NCBI GenBank assembly: GCA_019752575.1
Contig: JAIELW010000011.1
Span: 1-64,000 of the forward strand
DNA length: 64,000 bases
Direction: 5' to 3'
DNA from: Xanthobacteraceae bacterium
Lineage (GTDB): Bacteria > Pseudomonadota > Alphaproteobacteria > Rhizobiales > Xanthobacteraceae
The position numbers were made by a program, and so were the translations under genes. Positions within the stretch are counted from its first letter, which is position 1. Each line of letters starts with the position of its first letter. The notes beneath the pieces were generated by a model. It saw only the letters and a program-made list of their open reading frames with translations, was not told where the DNA came from and made no database searches. Positions 37,237 to 47,768 of the stretch are shown one piece after another.

Positions 37237-38628
37237 ATGACGAAGACACGCACCGAAACCGACACATTCGGTCCCATCGAAGTACCGGCCGGTCGTTACT
37301 GGGGCGCGCAGACGCAGCGCTCCACGATGAACTTCAAGATCGGCGGCGAACGGATGCCGAAGCCGGTCGTGCGCGCTTTCGGGCTGCTGAAAAAATCGGC
37401 GGCGATGACAAATCGTGAGCTTGGCCTGCTCGATGCGAAGCTCGCCGACGCGATTTGCAAGGCTGCCGACGAGGTGATCGCGGGCAAACTCGACGAAAAT
37501 TTTCCGCTTGTCGTTTGGCAGACCGGCTCCGGCACGCAATCAAACATGAATGCGAACGAAGTGATCGGAAATCGCGCGATCGAGTTGCTCGGCGGCGTCA
37601 TGGGCTCGAAGAAGCCGGTGCATCCGAACGATCACGTGAACATGAGCCAGTCGTCGAACGACTCCTTCCCGACCGTGATGCACATCGCAGCCGCCGAGGA
37701 AATCACGCAGCGGCTCATTCCCGCGCTCGAGCATCTGCACAAGGCGCTCGACAAGAAAGCCAAGGACTTCGCGCACATCATCAAGATTGGCCGCACGCAT
37801 ACGCAGGACGCGACCCCGCTCACACTCGGTCAGGAATTTTCGGGTTACGCGGCGCAGGTGCAGTCGTCGATTAAACGCATCCGCGAGTCGCTCGGCGAAC
37901 TGATGCTACTCGCGCAAGGCGGCACCGCGGTCGGTACCGGCCTCAACGCGAAAAAAGGCTTCGCGGAAAAAGTCGCGCAGAAGATCGCGGAGATGACGAA
38001 GCTGCCTTTCGTCACCGCGCCGAACAAATTCGAGGTCATGGCGGCGCACGACGCCTATGTCGCAACCCACGGCGCGCTGAATGCGTGCGCGGCCGCGCTC
38101 TTCAAGATCGCGAACGACATCCGTTTCCTCGGCTCCGGCCCGCGCTCCGGTCTCGGCGAGTTGTCGCTTCCCGAAAACGAACCCGGCTCATCGATCATGC
38201 CGGGCAAGGTGAACCCGACGCAGGCGGAAGCGCTGACCATGGTTTGCTGCCAGGTGTTCGGCAACAACACGGCCGTCACGGTCGCGGGCTCGCAGGGCCA
38301 TTTCGAGCTGAACGTCTTCAAGCCGGTGATGGCTTACGCGCTCCTGCAATCGGTAAGACTGCTAGGCGACGCCGCCGTCTCTTTCACCGACAACTGCGTC
38401 GCCGGCATCGAGGCAAACGAAGACCAGATCAAGGCGCTGCTCGAACGCTCGCTCATGCTGGTTACCGCGCTCGCTCCCAAGATCGGTTACGACAACGCGG
38501 CGAAGATCGCGAAGACCGCGCACAAGAAAGGCACCACGCTGCGCGAGGAGGCGGTCGGCGGCGGCTATATCTCGAACGAAGAATTTGACGCCCTCGTCCG
38601 GCCGGAGAAAATGATCGGACCGGACTAA
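37237..38628 (+). CDS. fumC: Fumarate hydratase class II FumC
   Basis: This 463-residue homotetrameric, iron-independent fumarase interconverts fumarate and malate in the TCA cycle. Signs are [24 protein letters not shown] at the start, NVNEVI-like region [11 protein letters not shown], the [18 protein letters not shown] active-site segment, [20 protein letters not shown], and the superfamily signature [13 protein letters not shown] near residue 320. The length is standard. It starts about 230 bases from the divergent DUF4169 gene and precedes the GT39 gene by 16 bases. Confidence 0.97.
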   Translation: MTKTRTETDTFGPIEVPAGRYWGAQTQRSTMNFKIGGERMPKPVVRAFGLLKKSAAMTNRELGLLDAKLADAICKAADEVIAGKLDENFPLVVWQTGSGTQSNMNANEVIGNRAIELLGGVMGSKKPVHPNDHVNMSQSSNDSFPTVMHIAAAEEITQRLIPALEHLHKALDKKAKDFAHIIKIGRTHTQDATPLTLGQEFSGYAAQVQSSIKRIRESLGELMLLAQGGTAVGTGLNAKKGFAEKVAQKIAEMTKLPFVTAPNKFEVMAAHDAYVATHGALNACAAALFKIANDIRFLGSGPRSGLGELSLPENEPGSSIMPGKVNPTQAEALTMVCCQVFGNNTAVTVAGSQGHFELNVFKPVMAYALLQSVRLLGDAAVSFTDNCVAGIEANEDQIKALLERSLMLVTALAPKIGYDNAAKIAKTAHKKGTTLREEAVGGGYISNEEFDALVRPEKMIGPD

Positions 38629-38644
38629 ACCCGGCCCGCCATTC

Positions 38645-40549
38645 ATGCGCCGCGCCCTGCCCTATGTTCCGATTGCCGCAGTGCTGGCGTTCGGCGCAGC
38701 GTTGCGGCTCTGGAATCTCTCCGCGAACGGATACAGCCGCGAATATTACGCAGCAGCCGTGCGCAGCATGCTGCAAAGCTGGCATAACACGTTCTTCAAC
38801 TCCTTCGATCCCGGCGGCTTCGTCACGCTCGACAAGCCTCCGGTCGCGATCTGGTTTCAGGCGCTGTTTGCGAAACTGTTCGGTTTCAACGCATTGAATA
38901 CGCTGCTGCCGCAGGTTGTGCTCGGTCTTGCTGCGATCTTTCTCGTTTATTTGATTGTGCGGCGCTGCTTTAGCGAGCGCGCCGCCTTGACCGCCGCGCT
39001 TATTCTTGCCGTAAGCCCCGGCAACGTCGCGGTCGATCGCTCGAACAATCTCGAAAGCTGTCTGATCGTGGTGCTGTTGCTCGCGGTCTATCTCGGGATC
39101 CGCGCCGCCGAGACCGGACGCCTGCGTTATTTGATCGCTGCAATGCTCGTGATCGGCGTGGGCTTCAATGTGAAGATGGCGGCAGCGTGGGTGCTTGCGC
39201 CCACGATCGCGCTTGCATTCTTCGCGTTTAACCGGCAGCACTCGCTCGCGCACCACACTGTTTATCAGGCCGTGGCTGGCACCCTGATGCTCGCGCTGTC
39301 GCTGTCGTGGGTCATCGCCTTCGATCTGACACCGGCAAACCAGCGGCCTTACGCGGGCAGCACAAAAAATAATTCGATGCTCGAACTCGTGCTCAAGCAC
39401 AACGGCACGGATCGCTTTACCGCTCCCGCCACGACGAAGACCGCGAGTACGGTCTCGAACGAGCCGCAGCCCGAACTCTACGACACATCTCCATCCGGGC
39501 CGCTTCGTCTATTTCGTGCGTTGCAAGCCGGACAGTTTGCCTGGCTCTTGCCGCTTGCGATTGCCGGAATTGTTCTTGGCTGGCGTGCGAGCACCGCATC
39601 CCGAGCACAGCACATTACAATCGCGGTCTTCACCGGCTGGCTCGCAAGCTACTGGATCGTCTTCAGCGCGGCAGGCGGACCGTTCCACACTTATTATCTC
39701 GCCGCGCTTTCGCCGTCGCTCGCCGCGCTCGCAGGGATCGGCGTGGCGGAAACATGGCAGCGTTATCGAAGCGGCGAAGGCTCGCCGCTACTCGTTCCAC
39801 TGCTCTTGTTAGTAACAGTGAGTTGGCAGGCGTGGCTGTTCTATGGCCAGACCGGCACCTCCGCGCCGGTATGGCTGCTGGCAGCCGCAGGAACGGCATT
39901 GCTGTTCGTTATTCTTTCGGCCTGTCTGTTTGCATTCGGCGCGATGGCAACGCGCCCCGCACTGACTGTTATTCCTGCCGTTGCACTGCTCGCGCTGCCG
40001 CTCGCTGCAGCGCTGAGCGTCGTCATCATCCGGCCCAATGTCGTGGCGCCTGTTGTGACGCTTGCCGAATATATCGAAACCAGAAAGCCCGAAGACGCGA
40101 TAAGAAGAGATCCGCGTCAGCGGGATTTCGCCCGCGTGAAACTGACCGCCTTTCTGAGCGAGCAACACAAGCAGGAAAAATTTCTGGTCGCGGTCGAGAA
40201 CGCGCTGATTGCCGGGCCGATCATTATTGCGACCGGCAAGCCGGTGATGGCGGTCGGCGGCTATCTCGGCACCGATCCGATACTCACCCCCGAGGCGCTT
40301 GCGGCTCTTGCTGCGCGCGGCGATGTGCGCTTCGTGATGACCGGCGGGCTCTCGCTCACCAAGCGCAACCAGCCGGGCGAAATCGCGATTCGTGAATGGG
40401 TGCAGAAGAACGGCTCGCGCGTCGATCCGGTACTGTGGAGCGCGACGCCGCAACTGGCAGGGAAAACATTCCGGGTCCGGATGGGCGGTGTGCTGACCGA
40501 GATGGCTTATCCGGAGCTTTACGATCTGCGTCCAATAGCTCCCCGCTGA
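38645..40549 (+). CDS. GT39-type (ArnT/PMT-like) membrane glycosyltransferase
   Basis: This 634-residue integral membrane protein probably transfers a sugar from a lipid-phosphate donor. It has about twelve hydrophobic helices and a C-terminal periplasmic domain (from about residue 455). The family's first periplasmic loop shows the acidic and Tyr-rich motif YSREYYAAAVRSM, then FDPGGFVTLDKPPVAIWFQAL, typical of the PMT_2/YkcB-like branch where DKPP is conserved. The acceptor (lipid A, protein or other glycan) is unknown. It follows fumC by 16 bases and may be read with it. Confidence 0.88.
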   Translation: MRRALPYVPIAAVLAFGAALRLWNLSANGYSREYYAAAVRSMLQSWHNTFFNSFDPGGFVTLDKPPVAIWFQALFAKLFGFNALNTLLPQVVLGLAAIFLVYLIVRRCFSERAALTAALILAVSPGNVAVDRSNNLESCLIVVLLLAVYLGIRAAETGRLRYLIAAMLVIGVGFNVKMAAAWVLAPTIALAFFAFNRQHSLAHHTVYQAVAGTLMLALSLSWVIAFDLTPANQRPYAGSTKNNSMLELVLKHNGTDRFTAPATTKTASTVSNEPQPELYDTSPSGPLRLFRALQAGQFAWLLPLAIAGIVLGWRASTASRAQHITIAVFTGWLASYWIVFSAAGGPFHTYYLAALSPSLAALAGIGVAETWQRYRSGEGSPLLVPLLLLVTVSWQAWLFYGQTGTSAPVWLLAAAGTALLFVILSACLFAFGAMATRPALTVIPAVALLALPLAAALSVVIIRPNVVAPVVTLAEYIETRKPEDAIRRDPRQRDFARVKLTAFLSEQHKQEKFLVAVENALIAGPIIIATGKPVMAVGGYLGTDPILTPEALAALAARGDVRFVMTGGLSLTKRNQPGEIAIREWVQKNGSRVDPVLWSATPQLAGKTFRVRMGGVLTEMAYPELYDLRPIAPR

Positions 40550-40675
40550 GCGAACCTTTCCATTTCATTACAAACCGGTAACCCCCGGCTTACATAAGTT
40601 TCATTTGAAGATCGCAATTCGCGCGACCATCCTTATCTCCATCGGGAGAGAGTCTCCCCTTGGAGAAGTTGCGCC

Positions 40676-41275
40676 ATGAAGAAATGGGTTATCGCCGGCG
40701 TCGCCATTGTCGCGCTGGTCGGCACTGGCCTCGGCGTCGCCGCTTACGCGCACGGGCCGAAGAAACAGTCTTTCGAAGACCGCTTCGACCGCATGATCGA
40801 GCGTGTTCAATACGGCGACCAGAAGAGTTGGCGCGGCCAGCGCAAGCCGCTCAGCGCCGAAGATCGCGCCGCCTTCCTCGACGCGCGCATCGCCGGCGTC
40901 AAAGCTGGCCTCAAGCTGACCGCCGAGCAGGAAAAGCTTTGGGGTCCGGTCGAGACCACGGCTCGCGAACTCGGCAAGAAGTGGGGTGACCGCTTCGCCG
41001 CGCGCCGCGAAGAGTGGCAGAAGCGCCGCGAGGCGATGCAGGACGGCAAGGAGCCGCCCGCCGTCGATCACGTTGATCGCCTCCGCAAGCGCGCCGATGC
41101 GCTCGCGGAACGCTCCACCGACCTCAAGCGTTTTGCCGATGCGGCACAGCCGCTCTATGCGACGCTCGACGAAGGCCAGAAGCGCCGCTTGCAGATGCTG
41201 ATTCAGGCCCGCCGCGCCGGAATGATGCACCGCTGGCACAATCGTGACCGCGATGACGGACCGCGCCGCGGGTAA
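40676..41275 (+). CDS. Spy/CpxP-family (LTXXQ motif) periplasmic protein
   Basis: This 199-residue protein starts with a signal or anchor segment (MKKWVIAGVAIVALVGTGLGVAAYA) and then consists of long amphipathic helices. The family motif appears as LKLTAEQEKLWGPV near residue 80. Spy-like proteins are ATP-independent periplasmic chaperones or stress sensors. The C-terminus is basic and His-rich (MMHRWHNRDRDD). GAGAAGTTGCGCC precedes the ATG. A strong terminator separates it from a second LTXXQ gene, so they are related but independently ended transcripts. Confidence 0.82.
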   Translation: MKKWVIAGVAIVALVGTGLGVAAYAHGPKKQSFEDRFDRMIERVQYGDQKSWRGQRKPLSAEDRAAFLDARIAGVKAGLKLTAEQEKLWGPVETTARELGKKWGDRFAARREEWQKRREAMQDGKEPPAVDHVDRLRKRADALAERSTDLKRFADAAQPLYATLDEGQKRRLQMLIQARRAGMMHRWHNRDRDDGPRRG

Positions 41276-41347
41276 ATAACGAGATCGGAAGCCTGTCGCT
41301 GACCTCCAAAGGGTCATTCTCTCCATCCTTGAAGCGACGCTTCTGTA

Positions 41348-41390
41348 GTTGGGCCGCGAGATGCCCCCCTCGCGGCCCAACGCCTTTTTT
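41348..41390 (+). terminator. Intrinsic terminator after the first LTXXQ gene
   Basis: A 13-bp perfect stem GTTGGGCCGCGAG/CTCGCGGCCCAAC with an eight-base C-rich loop, then GCC and six T's. Confidence 0.93.
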
Positions 41391-41453
41391 GGAACTCTTC
41401 AGGAAACGAAACCGCGTTTCGGGCGTTTTTCCTCGTTGAGAGGAGAATTGCCG

Positions 41454-41945
41454 ATGAAACGTCTAGCCCCGCTTGCCGTTGTACTTCCGCTTGCCGCCGC
41501 GCTCGCATTGCCGGCCGCAGCACAGAATCGTAACGACCCGAATCGCCCCACCATCAACCAGCTTGTCGCGCAGGACGAAGCGCGGATTGCCCAGTTGAAG
41601 GCCAATCTCCGCGTGACACAGGAACAGGAACGCGACTGGAGCCGCTTCGAGGCCGCGCTCAAGGACGTTTCCAAGAAACGCGCGGAACGCCGCCTCGCAT
41701 TGATCGATGAATGGGATAAGCGCGAAGCCGACAAGGATCGGAAGCCGCTTAGCCATGCCGACGCGCTGCGCAAGCACGCCGACGCGCTCGATCTTCGCGC
41801 CGCCGAGCTGCGCGCAATCGCCGACGCCGCCGAGCCGTTCTCGGAAAAACTCAATCCCTGGCAGCGCCAGCAGGTCGATCAGGTCATTCGGAATTACGCG
41901 AAAGCGCCGTTCATCCCGGAAGATCCCCGCCTTCGCAATTTCTGA
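41454..41945 (+). CDS. Second Spy/CpxP-like (LTXXQ motif) periplasmic protein
   Basis: This 163-residue protein has a cleavable signal peptide (MKRLAPLAVVLPLAAALALPAAAQ). The mature helical part shows the degenerate family motif LRVTQEQERDWSRFEAAL near residue 60 and many charged residues. The C-terminal ALDLRAAELRAIADAAEPF resembles the upstream neighbour's ALAERSTDLKRFADAAQPL, so the two are paralogues. The ATG follows GAGAGGAGAATT, a strong ribosome site. It is likely a periplasmic chaperone or metal/stress-response protein; no Cpx-type sensor is nearby. Confidence 0.8.
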   Translation: MKRLAPLAVVLPLAAALALPAAAQNRNDPNRPTINQLVAQDEARIAQLKANLRVTQEQERDWSRFEAALKDVSKKRAERRLALIDEWDKREADKDRKPLSHADALRKHADALDLRAAELRAIADAAEPFSEKLNPWQRQQVDQVIRNYAKAPFIPEDPRLRNF

Positions 41946-41963
41946 TACGGCTACCGAATGAAG

Positions 41964-41995
41964 AACGGGCCGCTGTAACGAGCGGCCCGTTTTTA
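41964..41995 (+). terminator. Intrinsic terminator after the second LTXXQ gene
   Basis: An 11-bp stem AACGGGCCGCT/AGCGGCCCGTT with a six-base loop, then TTTTATT. It lies directly before the convergent gene's stop codon. Confidence 0.92.
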
Positions 41996-42466
41996 TTACT
42001 GCGGCGGCTTGTAGAGCGCGCGCAAATTTCCTTCGCTCCAGAATACGTCGTCGATGCGCCAGCCTTTCGGCGTCAGCATGAGGGCGAGCCGCACCGTGAC
42101 GGTCTTGCCGAAATTCTTGAAGGTCGCGGTCGCCGTCGCGCCTTTTCCATTCTCTTGCGTTTGAACCGTCACCGCAGGGTCGGTGATTTCCCAATCCTGC
42201 GCGTCGACAAAAGGATCGCCGTTGAGCAACGGCGCTTCCTGCTGTTTCTCGGCTTCCTTCGCATCCTTGTCGATGAGGTCGGCAAGCGAAGGCGTGAAGT
42301 AGAGTTCGAGCGCCTCGCGCGTCGACAGATCGAGCCCCGGCACGTTCTTGCCGAGATAGCGCTTGTAGATGTTCTCGACGAAAGTCTTCGCGTCGGGCGA
42401 CTGCGCTTGCGCGGCCGGCACCAAAAGGAAAAGGGCCGCGAGGGCGGCAAGCCAGCGAGACGGCAT
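41996..42466 (-). CDS. Exported protein, DUF3828-like
   Basis: This 156-residue protein has a signal peptide (MPSRWLAALAALFLLVPAAQAQ). The mature part shows the pattern seen in DUF3828-type proteins: an N-terminal helix FVENIYKRYLG, LYFTPSLADLI, and a C-terminal strand set ending LTPKGWRIDDVFW. It resembles an NTF2-like cone fold. Its function is unknown. It starts two bases after the thyA stop and is surely co-transcribed with it. Confidence 0.7.
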   Translation of the reverse strand: MPSRWLAALAALFLLVPAAQAQSPDAKTFVENIYKRYLGKNVPGLDLSTREALELYFTPSLADLIDKDAKEAEKQQEAPLLNGDPFVDAQDWEITDPAVTVQTQENGKGATATATFKNFGKTVTVRLALMLTPKGWRIDDVFWSEGNLRALYKPPQ

Positions 42467-42468
42467 GA

Positions 42469-43263
42469 TTACACCGCGACTGCCGCCTTGATCGCCGGGT
42501 GCGGGTCGTAATTTTCGAAGGAAATATCTTCGTAGCGGAACGAGAAAATATCCTTCACCGCCGGATTGAGCTTCAACGTCGGCAGCGGGCGCGGCGCCCG
42601 CGAGAGCTGCAGCTCCGCCTGTTCGCGGTGGTTGTTGTAGAGATGCGCGTCGCCGAACGAGTGAACGAAGTCGCCCGGCTTCAGCCCCGTCACCTGCGCG
42701 ACCATGTGCGTGAGCAGCGCATAGGACGCGATGTTAAATGGCACGCCGAGAAAAACGTCCGCGGAGCGCTGATAAAGCTGACAGGAAAGCTTTCCGTCGC
42801 CGACCCAGAACTGGAAGAGACAATGGCATGGCGCGAGCGCCATCTTCGGCACGTCCGCCGGATTCCACGCGCTCACGATCAGGCGGCGCGAATTAGGATT
42901 GGTTTTAATCTCCGAGATCAGATCCTTGATCTGGTCGATCGTGCCGCCGTCCTGGTTAGGCCAGGAGCGCCACTGCTTGCCGTAAACCGGGCCCAGATTG
43001 CCGCTCGCGTCGGCCCATTCGTCCCAGATCGTGACCCCGTGGTCCTTGAGATACTTGATGTTGGTGTCGCCCGCGAGAAACCAGAGCAGCTCGTGAACGA
43101 TCGCCTTGAGCGCGAGCTTCTTGGTGGTGACCAGCGGAAAGCCGTCGGAGAGGTCGAAGCGCATCTGGTGCCCGAAGACCGATAGCGTCCCGGTGCCGGT
43201 ACGGTCGCCTTTGGCGACGCCGGTCTGGATGATGCGCTCTACGAGATCGAGATACTGCCGCAC
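42469..43263 (-). CDS. thyA: Thymidylate synthase ThyA
   Basis: This 264-residue enzyme methylates dUMP to dTMP using methylenetetrahydrofolate. The nucleophile Cys146 lies in [12 protein letters not shown]. Other signatures are [33 protein letters not shown], and [20 protein letters not shown]. The GTG at 43263 gives exactly the length and start (MRQYLDLV) of E. coli ThyA; the open frame upstream is not conserved. Its product dihydrofolate is recycled by FolA, encoded at 61663. An operator-like palindrome lies about 100 bases upstream. Confidence 0.97.
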   Translation of the reverse strand: MRQYLDLVERIIQTGVAKGDRTGTGTLSVFGHQMRFDLSDGFPLVTTKKLALKAIVHELLWFLAGDTNIKYLKDHGVTIWDEWADASGNLGPVYGKQWRSWPNQDGGTIDQIKDLISEIKTNPNSRRLIVSAWNPADVPKMALAPCHCLFQFWVGDGKLSCQLYQRSADVFLGVPFNIASYALLTHMVAQVTGLKPGDFVHSFGDAHLYNNHREQAELQLSRAPRPLPTLKLNPAVKDIFSFRYEDISFENYDPHPAIKAAVAV

Positions 43264-43364
43264 GGGAATGGCTCTTTGAGTCGGGTTCGAGATTACGCCC
43301 AAGGCTAAATCGCTGCACCCCTCAGGGGCGCTCTTGTCCCTCGAAAATAAGACCTCGCAAAGTT

Positions 43365-43382
43365 TTAGAATATATATTCTAA
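43365..43382. promoter_or_regulatory. Operator-like palindrome upstream of thyA (copy 1)
   Basis: The perfect 18-base palindrome TTAGAATATATATTCTAA is identical to the core of the one at 43512-43533 in front of the TetR gene. It is probably a second binding site for that regulator. Confidence 0.75.
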
Positions 43383-43392
43383 TAACTAGGCC

Positions 43393-43422
43393 AAAAAAAA
43401 CGCCCCAGAAGGAACTGGGGCG
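43393..43422 (-). terminator. Strong minus-strand terminator between the two operator copies
   Basis: The stem CGCCCCAG/CTGGGGCG with a six-base loop is followed, on the minus strand, by eight T's. No obvious gene on that strand feeds it; a short leftward transcript of about 100 bases starting near the TetR operator would explain it. Confidence 0.8.
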
Positions 43423-43511
43423 CAGAACCGGCCGGGAATCCATGCGTTGGCCTCGTAAGGGCGGTGGTCAATAACAACACTGCAGAAGTTTCTAACAAAA
43501 GCCTTGCTATA

Positions 43512-43533
43512 TATTAGAATATATATTCTAATA
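43512..43533. promoter_or_regulatory. Operator-like palindrome in front of the TetR gene (copy 2)
   Basis: A perfect 22-base palindrome with core TTAGAATATATATTCTAA ends five bases before the regulator's ATG. Position and symmetry indicate autoregulation. Confidence 0.85.
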
Positions 43534-43538
43534 CAAAC

Positions 43539-44126
43539 ATGGGACGCCCCGCACAGATCACACAAGACGCCCTGATAGGCGCCGCTACCCTGGTAGCGGC
43601 ACGGCAAGGACCGGCCGCTACTTCCATCGCGGCCATATCCAAGGCCGCCGGCGTTCCGACCGGCTCGATCTATCACCGCCTGCCCTCGCGCGGCGCCCTG
43701 CTCGCCGAAATCTGGCTTTCCGCCGCCGAGCGCTTTCAGGCGATGGCGATCGAGAGGATTTCCGCGGCGCAGACCGAGGACGATGCCGTCGAGTGCGCGC
43801 TCCTGACGCCGCGTTTCGCGCGCAGCGATCACGCAAGCGCGGTCGTACTCAATTCGCACCGCAGGGAAGAATTCCTGCGGCCGGATGCTCCCCCGGAATA
43901 TCGCATTCGCGCCACGAAACTCGCTACCGATCTGCGTGAAGGGATCGCACAGGCGGCGGCGCGGCTCCTGCCCGGCGATCCGCGGAATAAAGAAAAAATC
44001 GCAGTTGCGCTGATCGGAATCCCGCTCGGTGTGGTCCGCATCTTTCTTCCGCAAGCGGTGCCGCCGGTCGAGATCGACGCAACGATCGAGGCGGCGGTGC
44101 GCGCGGCGCTACGGAGTGGGCAATGA
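43539..44126 (+). CDS. TetR/AcrR-family regulator
   Basis: This 195-residue regulator has an N-terminal HTH (about residues 5-50: ITQDALIGAATLVAARQGPAATS, then GVPTGSIYHRLPSRGALLAEIW) and a helical effector domain. The HTH wording YHRLPSR is unusual for the YxxFxxK consensus. It is followed by an SRPBCC protein gene with a four-base overlap, so both are made together. Two identical palindromes, one abutting its start, are its likely operators. The effector may be a small hydrophobic ligand bound by the SRPBCC partner, but this is a guess. Confidence 0.9.
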   Translation: MGRPAQITQDALIGAATLVAARQGPAATSIAAISKAAGVPTGSIYHRLPSRGALLAEIWLSAAERFQAMAIERISAAQTEDDAVECALLTPRFARSDHASAVVLNSHRREEFLRPDAPPEYRIRATKLATDLREGIAQAAARLLPGDPRNKEKIAVALIGIPLGVVRIFLPQAVPPVEIDATIEAAVRAALRSGQ

Positions 44127-44668
44127 AAATCTTCAACCGCCATGAAATCGAAATTGCCGCAAGCCAAACCGAACTCGGCAAGCTGATCGACACCCTCGCT
44201 TCCGCGAACGATCTCATGTGGCCGCATTTCCGCTGGCCCCGAATGCGCTTCGACAGGCCGCTTTCCGCCGGCGCGCGCGGCGGCCACGGCCCTATCGGTT
44301 ACTGGATTGAGGAATACGAACCCGGTTCGCGTATTCTCTTTCGTTTTGAAAACACGCATTGGCTCTCGCGCGGGATCGAGGGTTATCACACGCTGTTCAT
44401 GGAGCAGACTGCAAGCGGCACGAAGCTGGTGCATGAAATCGTCGGGACGATCCGGGGCCGCGCGCTTCTGCTCTGGCCGCTCGCCGTTCGTCCGCTGCAC
44501 GACGCGCTGATCGAAGACGGGCTTGCGCGCGCCGCGAAGCACTTCAATGCGTTGCATCCTTTCCCGCCGGAACTCTCGCTATGGGCTCGTTCTCTGCGCC
44601 TTCTCGCAGGTAGCCGCGATAGGCGTGTCGGCGTTTCCCAAAGCGCGCCATTGACGCGCCTCAAATAA
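44123..44668 (+). CDS. SRPBCC-fold (polyketide cyclase/START-like) protein
   Basis: This 181-residue protein shows the SRPBCC pattern: a first strand KIFNRHEIEIAAS, helices and an antiparallel sheet with GPIGYWIEEYEPGSRILFRFE and GTKLVHEIVGTIRG, then a long C-terminal helix HDALIEDGLARAAKHF. Such proteins enclose hydrophobic ligands. It is translationally coupled to the TetR gene upstream. The last 20 residues look less ordered. Its role is unknown. Confidence 0.75.
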   Translation: MKIFNRHEIEIAASQTELGKLIDTLASANDLMWPHFRWPRMRFDRPLSAGARGGHGPIGYWIEEYEPGSRILFRFENTHWLSRGIEGYHTLFMEQTASGTKLVHEIVGTIRGRALLLWPLAVRPLHDALIEDGLARAAKHFNALHPFPPELSLWARSLRLLAGSRDRRVGVSQSAPLTRLK

Positions 44669-44678
44669 GAGAGAACAT

Positions 44679-46888
<2,210 letters not shown>

Positions 46889-46992
46889 GCGCACCGCACA
46901 TAAGCGAAATGCGCTGCAATAGCCTCGCCTGCTGACAAGCTGCGCGGCCGTGATAGCCTCGCGCGTCTGAAAAACGCCCGAGGGAGAAGAGA

Positions 46993-47754
46993 ATGAAACG
47001 CCGGTTCATGAAATCGACAGCGGCGTTCATCTGCGCCGCCATGCTGGCTTCCGCATCTGCCGTCCAAGCGGCCGAACTGACCGTTTTCGCCACCGCCGCC
47101 CACGTCGACTCGTTCAAGGAGCTCGTTCCTCAATTCGAGAAGACGAGCGGCCACAAGCTCACGGTCAACTTCAGAACTTCCCCGGTCACGATGAAAGGCA
47201 TCGAAGCGGGCGAGCCGTTCGATGTAGTTGTTGCGATCAAAGGCCCGGTCGATGGAACGGCGGAGAAAGGCTTCTTCGCTTCAGGCGACCGGCCGGTCGT
47301 CTCGGTTGTCGGCCTGGGTGCTGCCGTGAAGGCAGGCGCGCCGAAGCCCGATATCGCGACGGCAGATGCGTTCAAGCAGACGCTGCTCAACGCAAAAGCG
47401 GTCTCGATCGTGCCGGAGAGCGTCAACGGCAAGCACTTCCTCGCCGTATTCGAGAAGCTCGGGATCGGCGAACAGATGAAAGCCAAGATCGTGGCGGCGA
47501 AAACGCCGGCCGAAGTGCCGGCCGCGCTCGTGAAGGGCGACGCAGACCTCGCGCTCTTCATCGTGAACGGCCTGCGCGCGCCGGGCGTGGATTACGTCGG
47601 CCCCGTGCCGGCCGAGTTCGATCAGAAACTCGTTTTCGTAACCGCGATTAGCGCCAAGGCAAAAGAACCGCAGGCCGCGAATGACTTCGTGAAATATCTG
47701 CAATCCCCCGCCGCCGTCGCCATCATGAAAGCGAACGGATTGGATACGCAGTAG
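46993..47754 (+). CDS. ModA-like periplasmic substrate-binding protein
   Basis: This 253-residue class II binding protein has a signal peptide (MKRRFMKSTAAFICAAMLASASAVQA) followed by LTVFATAAHVDSFKELVPQFEKTSGHK, the pattern of molybdate/tungstate-type and related anion-binding proteins. The hinge region and C-terminal FVKYLQSPAAVAIMKANGL also fit. ModA proteins usually begin the mature chain with a similar VFAAASL motif; here the ligand Ser after it is replaced by AAHVDS, so the ligand may not be molybdate. No permease or ATPase gene is adjacent. GGGAGAAGAG precedes the ATG. Confidence 0.8.
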   Translation: MKRRFMKSTAAFICAAMLASASAVQAAELTVFATAAHVDSFKELVPQFEKTSGHKLTVNFRTSPVTMKGIEAGEPFDVVVAIKGPVDGTAEKGFFASGDRPVVSVVGLGAAVKAGAPKPDIATADAFKQTLLNAKAVSIVPESVNGKHFLAVFEKLGIGEQMKAKIVAAKTPAEVPAALVKGDADLALFIVNGLRAPGVDYVGPVPAEFDQKLVFVTAISAKAKEPQAANDFVKYLQSPAAVAIMKANGLDTQ

Positions 47755-47768
47755 TGAGGCATAAGGGG

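Noticed and set aside
46993-47754. Assignment of the binding protein as ModA proper
   Set aside because: The usual ligand-binding serine motif of ModA is not preserved and no modB/modC genes are adjacent, so only a ModA-like call is justified.
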